Source: Atlantibacter sp. RC6
Lineage (GTDB): Bacteria > Pseudomonadota > Gammaproteobacteria > Enterobacterales > Enterobacteriaceae
Assembly (NCBI RefSeq): GCF_014193285.1
Contig: NZ_JACHZE010000007.1
Span: forward strand, 1-64,000
Reading direction: 5' to 3'
DNA length: 64,000 nucleotides
Shown here: positions 51,739 to 62,389 of the stretch, piece after piece
How the letters are laid out: the number at the start of each line of letters is the position of its first letter
Position numbering within the stretch: position 1 is the stretch's first letter
Position numbers and translations under genes: made by a program
Notes under the pieces: generated by a model
The model's database searches: none
What the model was told of the DNA's origin: nothing
The model's input: the letters and a program-made list of their open reading frames with translations, nothing else

Positions 51739-54060
51739 CTACTGGACAGTAAAACGGGCCACGGCGGTTTGCCCGGACTCATCCATCACCAGCACCTGAT
51801 ACTCATTGGCTTTATCGATCTCCAGCGTCAGCACATCCCCATGCCCTGATTGCACTTCGCCGTTTAAGAACCACCAGCGCGGCCCTTCGCCGCCCTGCGT
51901 CGTTAACCGCAGCGGCAGACGGCTTTGCCCCGGCACGCGTTTGATAATGCCGCCGTCGCGCACCCCGGTGAGCAGCAGCGGCGTCGCACCCTCGCTGGTT
52001 AACGGCGGGCATGTCAGCGATGCCGCGGGCAGACGCGCGGCGCGGCGTTCAGCGGCGGGCAGCCAGGGCTCCAGCGGCAGCGGCCACATAATCAGGGTTT
52101 CGGCATGGGCCTCCTGACAATCGGCGGCGACGCGCTGCCCTTGTTTATTCAGCCACTGCGGATACTGGGTTCCGGTCATGCGCTCCTGCCCTTGCGCCAG
52201 CAGCGTAGGCGGCTGGCTGTCGTCCAACAGCCAGGTTGCCAGACGGCGACGACAGTTGCTATCCCCCGCCGGGAGCTGCTGCCCACCGGGCCAGCAGATG
52301 GTTCCGGCGGTCACCGACGCCGGACGCGGATCGACAGGTAAACGGGCCTGCTGCAATGCGGAGCTGGCCTGTACCAGATTATTGACTTGATTAAGCAGCG
52401 GCACCGCGCTGGCAAAGCCCGATTGACCCGGCACCGGCGTGCCGTCCGGTCGGCCTGTCCAGACGCCGATGATATAGCGCGGGCTCATCCCCACTGCCCA
52501 GGCATCGCGATAGCCATAGCTGGTGCCGGTTTTCCAGCCAAACGGCACCACCAGCGGCAGCGTGCTGTCAGGCAGCGGCTGCGCCTCGCCCGCCAGGATA
52601 CGGCGGATAATCCACGCCGCCCCCGGCGACATCAGCGGGCGATCTTCCAGCGCATCGTTCGGCGTTAATCGCAGCTGCGCGGCCCTGCCCTGGCGCATAA
52701 AGGCGCTGTAGGCGGCGACAATGTCATATAAACGTGCCCCGGCGCCGCCGAGGATAATCGACAGGTTCGGCTCCGCGCCGCCGGGCAGGGTTAAGGTCAG
52801 GCCCACATTACGCAATTTTGCGGCGAAACGCTTTGGCCCGTAGGCTTCCAGCACCTGCACTGCCGGAAGATTCAGCGAACGCACCAGCGCGTCGCTCATG
52901 CTGACCGGGCCGTTAAAGCCGCTGTCAAAGTTGCCGGGGCGATAATCCCCAAAGCGGCGCGGCACGTCCTGCAACAGCGAGGCGGGATGGATCAGCGCCT
53001 CATCCAGCGCCAGTCCGTACACAAAAGGTTTGAGCACCGATCCCGGCGAGCGGCTGGCGAGCACCATATCCACATGCCCGAAGCGGTTCACATCGGCAAT
53101 ATCCGCTGACCCCACCCAGCCGCGCACCTTCATGGTGCTGGCGTCTACCACCAGGATCGCCAGCGAGCCGCGCGGCGGCAGGCGAGATTTCCAGTTCAGC
53201 GCCAGCTCTTCCAGTTGCCGCTGAAGGCCCGCGTCTAACGTGGTAACGATTTTTGTCTCGTGGCTGCGCGCGGCCAGATAGCGCGCCAGCAACGGCGCAA
53301 GTTGCGGCATCTGGCGCGGCGCCAGCCAGACCGGCTCCTCCAGCGCTTCTTTGACCTCTTTTTGCGGCCAGACGTGATACTGCGCCAGACGGCGCAGCAC
53401 TTTATCCCGTGATGCCTGGGCGCGTTCGGGCCAGCGATCAGGACGCAAACGGCTCGGCGCTTGCGGCAGCACCGCCAGCAATGCCGCTTCGGCAGGGGTC
53501 AGCGATGCGGGTGATTTACCGAAATAGGTCCAGCTTGCCGCGCCGACGCCCTGCAAGGTGCCGCCGAACGGCGCGCGGTTAAGATAAAGCGTGAGAATTT
53601 CGCGCTTCGACAAGTGCCACTCCAACTGCATGGCGCGCCACACCTGACGCGTTTTACCCAGCAAGGTGCGGGGATGCGGCTCAATCAGCCGGGCGACCTG
53701 CATGGTCAGCGTACTGCCGCCGGACACTACGCGCCCGGACGTGACGCCCTGCCAGGCGGCGCGCGCAATAGAAAACGGATTGATACCAGGATGCTTCCAG
53801 AACCAGCGATCCTCATAGTGGATCAGCGCATCCAGATAGCGTGGGGAAACCTCTTCGATAGTGACGGGATAGCGCCAGATACCTTCATCATCGGCAAAGC
53901 GCCACAGCGGCGTACCCTCTTCGGTCACCACCACCCGGGCGGGGTTGACCTCTTTGAGCGGCAGCGGCCAAATACGGTCAGCCGCCCACAGCGCCAGCGC
54001 AAATAACAGTAATGCGCCTGCTGTTACGCAGGCGCATTTTTTTAGTTTTGAGGCGATCAC
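51739..54060 (-). CDS. pbpC: PbpC, penicillin-binding protein 1C
   Basis: 773 residues (E. coli 770). Bifunctional peptidoglycan synthase: membrane anchor at about residues 12-28, a glycosyltransferase domain with EDRWFWKHPG and GGSTLTMQ, a transpeptidase domain with the SPGSVLKPF serine box, SLN and KTGTS motifs, and a C-terminal BiPBP_C domain. It lies 10 bp behind yfhM, the usual pairing; YfhM is thought to protect the cell when the envelope is breached while PbpC repairs the wall. Confidence 0.95.
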   Translation of the reverse strand: MIASKLKKCACVTAGALLLFALALWAADRIWPLPLKEVNPARVVVTEEGTPLWRFADDEGIWRYPVTIEEVSPRYLDALIHYEDRWFWKHPGINPFSIARAAWQGVTSGRVVSGGSTLTMQVARLIEPHPRTLLGKTRQVWRAMQLEWHLSKREILTLYLNRAPFGGTLQGVGAASWTYFGKSPASLTPAEAALLAVLPQAPSRLRPDRWPERAQASRDKVLRRLAQYHVWPQKEVKEALEEPVWLAPRQMPQLAPLLARYLAARSHETKIVTTLDAGLQRQLEELALNWKSRLPPRGSLAILVVDASTMKVRGWVGSADIADVNRFGHVDMVLASRSPGSVLKPFVYGLALDEALIHPASLLQDVPRRFGDYRPGNFDSGFNGPVSMSDALVRSLNLPAVQVLEAYGPKRFAAKLRNVGLTLTLPGGAEPNLSIILGGAGARLYDIVAAYSAFMRQGRAAQLRLTPNDALEDRPLMSPGAAWIIRRILAGEAQPLPDSTLPLVVPFGWKTGTSYGYRDAWAVGMSPRYIIGVWTGRPDGTPVPGQSGFASAVPLLNQVNNLVQASSALQQARLPVDPRPASVTAGTICWPGGQQLPAGDSNCRRRLATWLLDDSQPPTLLAQGQERMTGTQYPQWLNKQGQRVAADCQEAHAETLIMWPLPLEPWLPAAERRAARLPAASLTCPPLTSEGATPLLLTGVRDGGIIKRVPGQSRLPLRLTTQGGEGPRWWFLNGEVQSGHGDVLTLEIDKANEYQVLVMDESGQTAVARFTVQ

Positions 54061-54070
54061 AAAAACCTAC

Positions 54071-57000
54071 TCACGGTGCGATGGTTAACGTCCCTGCACT
54101 GCTGCCGGTAGCTCGCCATGACGGAACGTACATCGATTCCACCTGCGGCACCGGCACCGTGTATTTGCCCGGCGTCACCGCGCGCGCCAGATAGACCAGC
54201 GTGGCATGTTCGCCTTCGTTCACCGGCAGCGCCGCCACAAAGCGGTCATCGCGGAACTCCACATGCTGAATATCCTGCTGCTGCATCCGGCTCACCAGGT
54301 CGCTGACCGCGCCGCCGGTTTCACCCAGGCTGGCGCTGGCGTTCGCCAGATTCTGGTTTTCCAGCTCCAGGCCTGCGGGCAGCAGATCCACCACCAACGC
54401 GTCCGGCACGGTTTTGCTGGCGTAGACATCCAGCCACACCAGCACCAGTTCGCCGCTGCGCAGGTTCTCGAGTGATTTGGTCGTGCCGTCGCTATTCATA
54501 AAGTGGCGTTCAATTTTCAGTACGTTTCCGGATTGCTGCGGCGCGCTTTGCGGATAGCCCACGCTGTCGAGCCGCACCCACACCGGGCTGTCGCTGGTGT
54601 TGGTCAGATGCAGCGCCGCCAGTTTATCGGCGTTCAGATTAAACGCCTGCGCTTTATCACCCTGCAACGGTTCGCCCGACAACGAGCTTTGCACCTGCCA
54701 GGCGGCGGGCTGGTTTTGCCAGCCGCGACCCGCCAGGAACAGCGCATTGCTCTCCTGCGTCGACAACCAGCGCTGGCCATAAGCCCGATCGGACAGGGTT
54801 TGCAGTAATCCCGCCTGCTGCTGCGCCATCAGTTTGTTTTCTTCCAGCAGGTTGAGCACCAGCGCGCTGTCACGTAACTCGCTACCGTAGTCGCCAATCC
54901 ACTGATTGCGATCGTTACGCGGCGTCGCCAGGCCGGCGTTAATCGCCTGCTGGGAACGGGATGCGTCGCCCATCAGCTTCAGCGCCACACCAAGCTGTAC
55001 CAGCGGCAGGCCGGAACTGGCGGCGTCATGTTTGTTCCACAATTCGCGCAATGCCCCGAGCGGCGCTTTTTGCTGACGCGCCAGCACCAGTCCGGCATAG
55101 GTCTGCACCGCGAACTTGCTGGCGGCGCTGTTATCGCTGTAGCGCAGCGCCATCAGGCTTGGGTCCTGTAAATAACGCAGCAGGCGATTGTTGGCGCGCT
55201 CCAGCGCATCCGCCGGCACGCTGTAGCCCTGCTCGGTCGCCCGCACCAGGAAATCGGTGACATAGGCTGTGCCCCAGTACTCTTCCGGGCCGTTTTTATC
55301 CCACAGGCTGAACCCGCCGTCCTCGCGTTGCATTTCCAACAACCGGGCGATGCCGACATCAATCGCCGTGCGGCGCTGCTCGTCGCTTTCCCCCCTGATG
55401 CCCAACGCTTTAAGCTGCGCCGCGCTGGTGTACAGCGACGGGAACAGGCCGCTGGTGGTTTGCTCCAGGCAACCGTACGGATAGGCTTTCAGTTCGCTGA
55501 TATAGCGCGCCAGGTTAAGCGGCGGACGGCCGCTCAGCAGCAGGCGCCCTTCCAGGGTAGCCGGCGAGAAACCCTCGATATGCGATGCCGGAACCTGCCA
55601 GCTTTCGCCTGGGTTAAGCATCACGCCGCTGTTGACGGTCTGCGACGGGAACGCCGGACGCACGCCGATTTTCCACTGTTTTTGCGACGGCGCGAAGGTT
55701 TCCCCCGGCACGTTCAGCCCGCTGATTTGGGCGTTGATTTCCCCGTCGCCAAAGCCTTCATGGGCACGCACCGGAATAAACAGTGTTTTACGCGCCCCGG
55801 CGTTGAGGCTCACTTTCAGTTCAGGGCTATCCAGCAGCGAAACCAGCCCGCTGGCGGTGAGGGAAACGGTGAGGTTTTGCGGCGTATCGGTCAGGTTGCT
55901 GACGTCCAGCGCCAGCCGCGATTCATCGCCACCCGCCAGGAAGCGCGGCATGCTGATATCGGCGATCAGCGGCGCGGCGACGACGGTTTTCGCCTCGCTG
56001 CTGCCGAAGCTGTCCGCCGTCCAGGCTTGCGCCATCACCCGCAGCTCGCCGTTGAAATCGCCAATCGGCAGTTGCACCGTGCCTTCGCCGTTCTCGTTAA
56101 GTACCACCGGCTGCGCCTGTTGCGCCACGATGGTGACGTGGTTAACCGGCGGTTTGCCGCCGCGATTCAGTTCATCGCCGTCGCCGCCAAAGCGCAGCGC
56201 CGCCAGCCGTCCCTGTCCTTCAATCACCTGGCCGTAGATATCGTAAATATCTGCGCCGTAGGCTTTCTTGCCGAAAAACGCGTCCCACGGGTCCGGGGTG
56301 CGGTAATCGGTAATATTCAGCACCCCGCTGTCGACGGCGGAAACCAGCACGTTAACCTGCGCCGGAATTTTGCCCTGAGCGTCGGGTTTCACTTTTAGCT
56401 TCACATCCAGATTACGGTCCGGGCGCATTTTCGCCGGAGCGTCCAGCGTTACCGCCAGACGGCGGTTTTCATCACCCAGCGGCAGATGCAGAATACCGAC
56501 GGCGCGTTTCGGGGTGGCGGATTTGGATTTGTCGCCGGGACGGATCACCAGAGTGCTAACATAGAGATCGTGGCGCTGCCATTTTTTATCCACCGGAATG
56601 TCGAGGTCCATGCCGCCTTCCGGCACGTCGATAGCCTGCCACCATAGCGGGCCGTCGCTGGATTCAATCATCGCGTAGCCTTTCCCAGCGGCAGGCGCGG
56701 CGATATGCAGTTTGATGGTGTCGCCAGGCTTGTAGGCCGGTTTATCCAGCTTCAGCGTCACACGATCCGGGCGCGGCGAGCCGCTACCGTCGCTGTTGTC
56801 CTGCCAGCTGTAGCCCGCCCAGAAGCGGATGCTGCTGACGGTGTCATTGGGCGCTTTCACCTCGAGGCGATAAGAACCCCAGTCCACCGGGAAATTCACT
56901 TTGCCGGTTTCGCCCGCGGCCAGATTCAGTGATTGCTCGCCTTCCACCAGATCCTTTTGATCGAACTGGGACTGCCAGCCGTCACCTTCCGACCAGTTCC

Positions 57001-59032
57001 AGAAGTAGTCGCGGCGCTCGCGGATTAACCGCACCTGTAAATCGTTTACCGCCAGCTTCTGGCCCTGGGCGTCGGTATAGACAATGTCGAACCCGGCCAG
57101 GCTGCCTTCATCCACCATCGGCTGGTTAACCGTGGTGTCGCTGCGATAGTCGTACACGGCTTTAGAGGCAAACTGCGGACGAATGCCCGGCAGGTTCGCG
57201 GCGGGCCACACCGGTTGTTCGGCGCGACGGGTGATCGGGCGTCCGCCGGACTCCAGCAGGCTGGCCTGCAAAATCACCTTCAGCGGGGAGCGAACATCCT
57301 GCCACTGGCTGTCAAGCGTCACCGCGTTCTGGCCCTGTTCATCCAGGGTCAACTGCACTTCATCGAGGCTGCGGCTGAGGTTTTCCTCGGCGATATCGCC
57401 GAATTCAAAACCTGGCAGGGCGGCGACCGCTTCACGCAGCGGGCGCAGGAAAATCTGGCCCTGTAACGCGTTGCCGGACGCCGGCGCGCCGTAGAGATAA
57501 TGCCCTTCCACCGGAATAGTAAGCGGATCTTTCGGGGAGATCGGTGTTTTCTGCGGCGTTAAGGTCAGCGCCATACGCTCCGGCATAAAGTCTTCCACCT
57601 GGAAGTGCCAGTTGCGCGGCTGGTTATCACCGATATTGGCGCGTACGAACCAGTTACCGGTGGCAGCCGTCTGGGCCAGCGGCCAGCTAAACTGGTACAG
57701 CCCGTTACGCGATTGCACTACCTGGGTCCGCGCCACCTGGCCGTCGGGTTTGACCACTTCCAGCTTGATCGGCTGGTCATCAACCGGTTTGCCATCGCCG
57801 TCGCGCAGCAGACCGTTGAAGATCACGGTTTCACCCGGGCGATACAGATCGCGCGGGCCGAACATAAAGAACTGCCGCGCATATCCGGCTTCGCCGACGA
57901 TGTCGAACTCAGAGAGATCCAGCGCCGGAAGTTTGAGATCCAGCAGCGTCGTCTGTTCGCCGTTACGCGCCAGCACCAGCGCGGCGTCTTTCGGGGTCTC
58001 CAGCATCGCGTGGCCGTCGCCGTCGGTTTTCGCCTGCGCCAGGGTCTGGCCTTTTTCACTCAGCAGTTGGATCTCGACGCTGCCCTGCGGTGCGCCGTTT
58101 TCCAGGCTCTGGGTGAAGATGTCGAGCCGGTTATGGAAGCGATGCAGCGACAGGCCGACATCACTTAACGTAAACAGCGTGGCGGCATTGCTGTAGTTGT
58201 AACGCCCCGCCTGGTTCATCACCGCAAGATAGACGCCGGGCTGCTGGAGGGGTTTGATATCGCCCAGCGGCAGCAGCAGTTTTTCACGGGTGTTACGCGC
58301 CGGGTTCAGGTCGAAACGGCCGGTATAGACCAGATCCGCCAGTTGCAGCAGCTTGTCTGACTCCCAGTTAGTGAGCGAGTTACGGTACTCCCACTGGCTG
58401 ACGAACGAGGCCAGGGATTCCGGCTTGATGCGGAAGAAATTCACATCCACGTTATCGATATTCAACGCCATCACCGGCAGGCCCTGCACCACTTTGGTGG
58501 GCAGCAGCGAGCCCCGGCTGGCGAAGCCGACGCTCGGTTCGATATCGCGGGTTTCGAGGGTCTTTTCCCAGTTGATGCCGAAAGTGGCTTCGTTCAGCGC
58601 TTTCAGCTCACTGTCCACGCTCACCAGCAGAGTACGGCTCGGCTCCAGATGGCGCATCCGCAGCTCTTTCAGATTGGGCGCCAGTTCCCAGGCACCATCG
58701 ACTTTGCCGTTCTTTTTATCTACCAGATGAACGGTGCGGGAGAAATCCTGGTCAGGATCGAGAGGAATAGAAAACGTTAGCACCAGCGTCGCCGCGCCGT
58801 CCAGCTGGACTTCCGAGGCGTCAATCAGCGTTAACGGTTTCCCGGCGCTTTGCCCGGCAAGCTGGGCCAGTTTGGCGCTGTCGGGTTTGGCGGCGACGGT
58901 CGCGGCCTGTGATTGTTGAGCGGGCGCGGGTTTAGGGTCGCTTGCCTTTTCACTCGGTTTATCATCGCAACCTGCCATGGCCAGCATGGCGAATAAGGCT
59001 GCCGCAAGCGCGGCGTGACGTGCTTGTATCAT
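54071..59032 (-). CDS. yfhM: YfhM, bacterial alpha-2-macroglobulin
   Basis: 1653 residues, the E. coli length, when started at the ATG at 59032 with AGGGA 8 nt upstream; the first codons then form a lipoprotein signal (ALFAMLAMAGC). It has multiple MG domains, then the thioester motif YGCLEQ at about residue 1186-1191 (C1188), followed by the alpha-helical thioester domain and a receptor-like end. It traps proteases in the periplasm. Anchored in the inner membrane by its lipid. Confidence 0.95.
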   Translation of the reverse strand: MIQARHAALAAALFAMLAMAGCDDKPSEKASDPKPAPAQQSQAATVAAKPDSAKLAQLAGQSAGKPLTLIDASEVQLDGAATLVLTFSIPLDPDQDFSRTVHLVDKKNGKVDGAWELAPNLKELRMRHLEPSRTLLVSVDSELKALNEATFGINWEKTLETRDIEPSVGFASRGSLLPTKVVQGLPVMALNIDNVDVNFFRIKPESLASFVSQWEYRNSLTNWESDKLLQLADLVYTGRFDLNPARNTREKLLLPLGDIKPLQQPGVYLAVMNQAGRYNYSNAATLFTLSDVGLSLHRFHNRLDIFTQSLENGAPQGSVEIQLLSEKGQTLAQAKTDGDGHAMLETPKDAALVLARNGEQTTLLDLKLPALDLSEFDIVGEAGYARQFFMFGPRDLYRPGETVIFNGLLRDGDGKPVDDQPIKLEVVKPDGQVARTQVVQSRNGLYQFSWPLAQTAATGNWFVRANIGDNQPRNWHFQVEDFMPERMALTLTPQKTPISPKDPLTIPVEGHYLYGAPASGNALQGQIFLRPLREAVAALPGFEFGDIAEENLSRSLDEVQLTLDEQGQNAVTLDSQWQDVRSPLKVILQASLLESGGRPITRRAEQPVWPAANLPGIRPQFASKAVYDYRSDTTVNQPMVDEGSLAGFDIVYTDAQGQKLAVNDLQVRLIRERRDYFWNWSEGDGWQSQFDQKDLVEGEQSLNLAAGETGKVNFPVDWGSYRLEVKAPNDTVSSIRFWAGYSWQDNSDGSGSPRPDRVTLKLDKPAYKPGDTIKLHIAAPAAGKGYAMIESSDGPLWWQAIDVPEGGMDLDIPVDKKWQRHDLYVSTLVIRPGDKSKSATPKRAVGILHLPLGDENRRLAVTLDAPAKMRPDRNLDVKLKVKPDAQGKIPAQVNVLVSAVDSGVLNITDYRTPDPWDAFFGKKAYGADIYDIYGQVIEGQGRLAALRFGGDGDELNRGGKPPVNHVTIVAQQAQPVVLNENGEGTVQLPIGDFNGELRVMAQAWTADSFGSSEAKTVVAAPLIADISMPRFLAGGDESRLALDVSNLTDTPQNLTVSLTASGLVSLLDSPELKVSLNAGARKTLFIPVRAHEGFGDGEINAQISGLNVPGETFAPSQKQWKIGVRPAFPSQTVNSGVMLNPGESWQVPASHIEGFSPATLEGRLLLSGRPPLNLARYISELKAYPYGCLEQTTSGLFPSLYTSAAQLKALGIRGESDEQRRTAIDVGIARLLEMQREDGGFSLWDKNGPEEYWGTAYVTDFLVRATEQGYSVPADALERANNRLLRYLQDPSLMALRYSDNSAASKFAVQTYAGLVLARQQKAPLGALRELWNKHDAASSGLPLVQLGVALKLMGDASRSQQAINAGLATPRNDRNQWIGDYGSELRDSALVLNLLEENKLMAQQQAGLLQTLSDRAYGQRWLSTQESNALFLAGRGWQNQPAAWQVQSSLSGEPLQGDKAQAFNLNADKLAALHLTNTSDSPVWVRLDSVGYPQSAPQQSGNVLKIERHFMNSDGTTKSLENLRSGELVLVWLDVYASKTVPDALVVDLLPAGLELENQNLANASASLGETGGAVSDLVSRMQQQDIQHVEFRDDRFVAALPVNEGEHATLVYLARAVTPGKYTVPVPQVESMYVPSWRATGSSAGTLTIAP

Positions 59033-59252
59033 TCTCAAATCCCTGGCCTTTCGGCCTTCCTGTTGTGAGGAAGTCAGTATTATGCGTTCGCGGCGCGAAT
59101 ACAAAATAAGAATGTAGACCGCGTAGCAAACGGTAGATTTTCAGAATTATAGTGGTATTACGGGATTCGTATCGCGACTTGAGAGGTGGCCGCTTGTGAC
59201 GCACACTAAAAACACCGACAATCTGCCCTCTCAGCACTGACACGGAGGCTCC

Positions 59253-60098
59253 ATGTCCACCTCTTTTTTTGTTGCGGGCGACTGGCTCGCTGAGCACCTT
59301 TCGGATCCAGAAATTCAACTCCTTGATGCGCGCATGGCGCCTCCCGGCCAGGAGCACCGTGACGTGGCGGGCGAATACCGCGCACAGCATCTGCCCGGCG
59401 CGCTGTTTTTTGATATCGAAGCGCTGTCCGATCGCACCAGCCCTTTGCCGCATATGATGCCGCGCCCGGAAGCGTTCGCGGTGGCGATGCGTGAATTAGG
59501 CGTCAGCAGCGATAAACATCTGGTGGTGTATGACGAGGGCGACCTGTTCTCCGCGCCGCGCGCGTGGTGGATGCTGCGCAGTTTCGGCGTGGAAAATGTG
59601 TCGATTCTGGCGGGCGGGCTGGCGCGCTGGCAGCAGGAAGGACGTCCGGTGGAATCGGGCGACGTTGTGGCTGAAGAGGGAGATTTCGAGGCCAAACTCA
59701 ATCCTGAAGCGGTGAAACGCCTGACCGACGTGCTGCTGGCGAGCCACGAGGGCAGCGCGCAGATTATTGATGCCCGTCCGGCGGCCCGTTTTCATGCCGA
59801 AGCGGATGAACCGCGTCCGGGCCTGAAGCGCGGGCACATCCCTGGCGCATTAAACGTGCCCTGGGGCGAAGTAGTGCAGAACGGCGCGTTAAAAGACCCA
59901 GCCACGCTGCACGACATCTTCTTCCAGCGCGGCGTGGATTTTGAGCGGCCCATCATCGCCAGCTGTGGGTCCGGCGTGACGGCGGCGGTGCTGGTGCTGG
60001 CGCTCGCTACCCTGGATGTCAACGGCGTGGCGCTGTATGACGGCGCGTGGAGCGAATGGGGCGCGCGCCAGGATTTGCCTGTCGAACCCGCGCAATAA
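59253..60098 (+). CDS. sseA: SseA, 3-mercaptopyruvate sulfurtransferase
   Basis: 281 residues as in E. coli. Two rhodanese domains; the catalytic loop is ASCGSGVTA with C238. It moves sulfur from 3-mercaptopyruvate to cyanide or thiols. GGAGG lies 6 nt before the ATG. The 220-bp gap from yfhM contains the promoter; I saw no equivalent of the E. coli RyfA small RNA that lies near sseA. Confidence 0.96.
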   Translation: MSTSFFVAGDWLAEHLSDPEIQLLDARMAPPGQEHRDVAGEYRAQHLPGALFFDIEALSDRTSPLPHMMPRPEAFAVAMRELGVSSDKHLVVYDEGDLFSAPRAWWMLRSFGVENVSILAGGLARWQQEGRPVESGDVVAEEGDFEAKLNPEAVKRLTDVLLASHEGSAQIIDARPAARFHAEADEPRPGLKRGHIPGALNVPWGEVVQNGALKDPATLHDIFFQRGVDFERPIIASCGSGVTAAVLVLALATLDVNGVALYDGAWSEWGARQDLPVEPAQ

Positions 60099-60126
60099 AA
60101 AAGGGCCGCAAACGCGGCCCTGAGTT
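60097..60126. terminator. sseA/sseB bidirectional terminator
   Basis: GGGCCGC (60103-60109) and GCGGCCC (60114-60120) form a stem preceded by an A-run and followed on the plus strand by TGAGTTT; better suited to end the minus-strand sseB. Confidence 0.82.
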
Positions 60127-60905
60127 TAGATAATGCGATTGGTTTTGAAATCGCGCAGGAAACTTCCCCAGCGACGTTCATAGAAGGGGGTGACGTGGGC
60201 CATGATAAAATGGCTGACGCCCTTCTCCCCTTCCGTCACCAGGCAAATATCAATCGGCTCGTCCCCCGGCAGCGTGTCGGTGGCGACGCTACCCGCCGCC
60301 TGCACGATGGCGTCGATATCCCCAATGGCTTCAATGCCGATCAGCAGATTAGGGGCTGCGTCGGCGCGCTCTTTGATAGAGCACAGCCAGGCGCGCTTGA
60401 CCGTTTTCAGCGTTTTGAACAGTGTGGTCAGGGAATCGATCATCTGCGCGGGCGGTTCGGCCACTTCAGAGAGCAGCAGCGTCTGGCCGCCTTCAATCAC
60501 TTGCTGGGTGCTGAGCGGGTTGCCTTCTTCACCAACCAGATGGCTGATTTCACGCGGGGTGAACTCTTTGCCGGTCGGCAATTTGGCGTTCAGGAACAGC
60601 GTCTCGCCCAGCGTCATCTCAAACAGGGTGCGCACCGGCATCACAACAAATGCCTGCTCTTCTTCATCCATCGCCTGCTGCAACGCTTCCAGCGACGTGA
60701 AAAACGGGATCACCGAGGTGCCGTCCTCTTTTTCCCAGTGCTGTAAATCCAGCGCGCTGTCCGCGTCCACCGCGTCGCCGCTGGCGGAGGTGCCCGGCAC
60801 CCATACGGTAGACTCCAGCAAGACGCGGAAAAACGCCGGACGGTGCGCCGGTTCGGTGGCAGCCTTCTCCAGCAGGGTTTCTAACTCGTTTTTAGTTTCA
60901 GACAT
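60126..60905 (-). CDS. sseB: SseB, serine-sensitivity protein
   Basis: 259 residues (E. coli 258). It has an SseB domain in the N-terminal half (about residues 10-125) and a C-terminal SseB_C part. In E. coli overexpression changes serine sensitivity; the molecular role is unknown. It follows pepB by 7 bp, so the two are cotranscribed. Confidence 0.93.
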   Translation of the reverse strand: MSETKNELETLLEKAATEPAHRPAFFRVLLESTVWVPGTSASGDAVDADSALDLQHWEKEDGTSVIPFFTSLEALQQAMDEEEQAFVVMPVRTLFEMTLGETLFLNAKLPTGKEFTPREISHLVGEEGNPLSTQQVIEGGQTLLLSEVAEPPAQMIDSLTTLFKTLKTVKRAWLCSIKERADAAPNLLIGIEAIGDIDAIVQAAGSVATDTLPGDEPIDICLVTEGEKGVSHFIMAHVTPFYERRWGSFLRDFKTNRII

Positions 60906-60912
60906 AACGCTC

Positions 60913-62199
60913 TTATTTCGCCGTCAGCAGGTTAGCTAAAGTACGCACGCCAAGACCGGTCGCGCCCGCCGCCCACTGTTCAACCGCGCCTTTACGGTAG
61001 GTGGCGGAACAGTCGATATGCAGCCAGCCCTGCTGGTAATTTTCAACAAAGTGCGACAGGAAGCCCGCCGCCGTGCTGGCTCCCGCCGGATACGACGCGC
61101 CAGCGGTGTTGTTGAGTTCCGCGAAATTCGACGGCAGCTGGTTGCGGTGGAATTCCGCCAGCGGCAGACGCCAGAACGGCTCGTTTTCGGCGCTGGCGCT
61201 CGCCAGCAGGCGGTTCGCCAGGGCATCGTCAAAGCTGAACAACGCATGATAATCGTTGCCGAGCGCGGTTTTCGCGGCACCGGTCAGGGTGGCGGCGTCA
61301 ATCAGCAGTTCCGGTTTCTGGGCGCAGGCGTCGATCAGCCCGTCCGCCAGCACCAGACGGCCTTCGGCGTCGGTGTTCATCACTTCCACGGTTTTGCCGT
61401 TGCGGTAGCGGATGATATCGCCCAGTTTGAACGCGTTGCCGCTGACCATGTTATCGGCGCAGCACAGGTACAATTTGACGCGTTTATCCAGACCACGGGT
61501 GATGGCGAACGCCAGCGCGCCGGTCACCAGCGCCGCGCCGCCCATGTCGGATTTCATCGAATCCATAAAGGTGCTTTGCTTGAGGCTGTAGCCGCCGGTA
61601 TCGAAAGTGATGCCTTTACCCACCAGGCAGGCGAACACCGGGGCGTCCGGGTTGCCGGTTGGGTTGTAGTCCAGCGCCAGCAGCACCGGCGCGCGATCCG
61701 ATCCGCGCCCTACAGTGTGAATCCCCATATAGTTCTGCTCGCGCAGATCTTCGCCCTTGGTGATGCGATACTTCATGTTATCGCCGGCGAGGCCGCTCAG
61801 CAGATCCACCGCACGCTGGGCCAGTTGCTCCGGTCCCAGCTCTTCCGCCGGGGCGTTGATGGTGTCGCGCACCCAGTCGATAATTTTCAGGCGGCTGTCC
61901 AGCTCTTTCTGCTGGGTCTCATCGAGGGTCGCCCACTCGACGGTACGGCTGCCTTTAGGCCCTTTGTAACCCTGCCAGAAGGCCCAGCTGCGATCCGCGT
62001 CCCAACCTTCACCGGACAGCGCCACATGCTTAATGCCCAGCCCGTCAATTTTACGGGCGGCGCGCTGGATAATCCCCAGGTCGTCTTTATCGTTCAGGTG
62101 CAGGGTAATGCCGTCGTTATTGATGCTATATGTCGCTTTTTCTCCCCAGCGGGCGTCGGCAGGCTGGGTTGAGAGCGTGATTTTCATGGCGTCAGTCAT
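60913..62199 (-). CDS. pepB: PepB, leucyl aminopeptidase family peptidase B
   Basis: 428 residues (E. coli 427). Manganese-dependent M17 aminopeptidase that cleaves Leu, Lys, Met, Gly and cysteinylglycine N-termini. Metal and catalytic residues are in [23 protein letters not shown] and [10 protein letters not shown]. The start MTDAMKITL at 62199 is preferred over a frame 69 codons longer that would read through the ERIC repeat. Confidence 0.94.
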   Translation of the reverse strand: MTDAMKITLSTQPADARWGEKATYSINNDGITLHLNDKDDLGIIQRAARKIDGLGIKHVALSGEGWDADRSWAFWQGYKGPKGSRTVEWATLDETQQKELDSRLKIIDWVRDTINAPAEELGPEQLAQRAVDLLSGLAGDNMKYRITKGEDLREQNYMGIHTVGRGSDRAPVLLALDYNPTGNPDAPVFACLVGKGITFDTGGYSLKQSTFMDSMKSDMGGAALVTGALAFAITRGLDKRVKLYLCCADNMVSGNAFKLGDIIRYRNGKTVEVMNTDAEGRLVLADGLIDACAQKPELLIDAATLTGAAKTALGNDYHALFSFDDALANRLLASASAENEPFWRLPLAEFHRNQLPSNFAELNNTAGASYPAGASTAAGFLSHFVENYQQGWLHIDCSATYRKGAVEQWAAGATGLGVRTLANLLTAK

Positions 62200-62234
62200 T
62201 CTGTTGTCCCTTTTGTTATCGCTCTTAGACATAA

Positions 62235-62258
62235 AAGGGCCGCCCGAGGGCAGCCCGT
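62235..62258 (-). terminator. isc operon terminator
   Basis: On the minus strand GGGCTGCC pairs with GGGCGGCCC through a G-U pair (loop of four bases) and is followed by TTTTATG. It lies past iscX and the ERIC repeat, before pepB. Confidence 0.65.
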
Positions 62259-62276
62259 TAAATCCATCCGCTAAAT

Positions 62277-62379
62277 GATTCGCTCTCCAGCAAGGCGGCA
62301 AGCGCGCAAATCCCCAGGAGCATAGCAAACTATGTGACTGGGGTGCGCAAGCGCTGCCAACACAGCGGGGGAGCGAATC
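62277..62379. repeat. ERIC element (intergenic repeat)
   Basis: A 103-bp near-perfect palindrome starting GATTCGCTC and ending GAGCGAATC, with the core CCCCAGGAGC-ATAG...CTAT-GTGACTGGGG of the enterobacterial repetitive intergenic consensus. It lies between iscX and pepB and would form a long RNA hairpin in either orientation. Confidence 0.85.
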
Positions 62380-62389
62380 ATGACGCGGA

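Noticed and set aside
59105-59252. RyfA small RNA near sseA
   Set aside because: The gap is shorter than the E. coli RNA (about 300 nt) and shows none of the expected hairpins.
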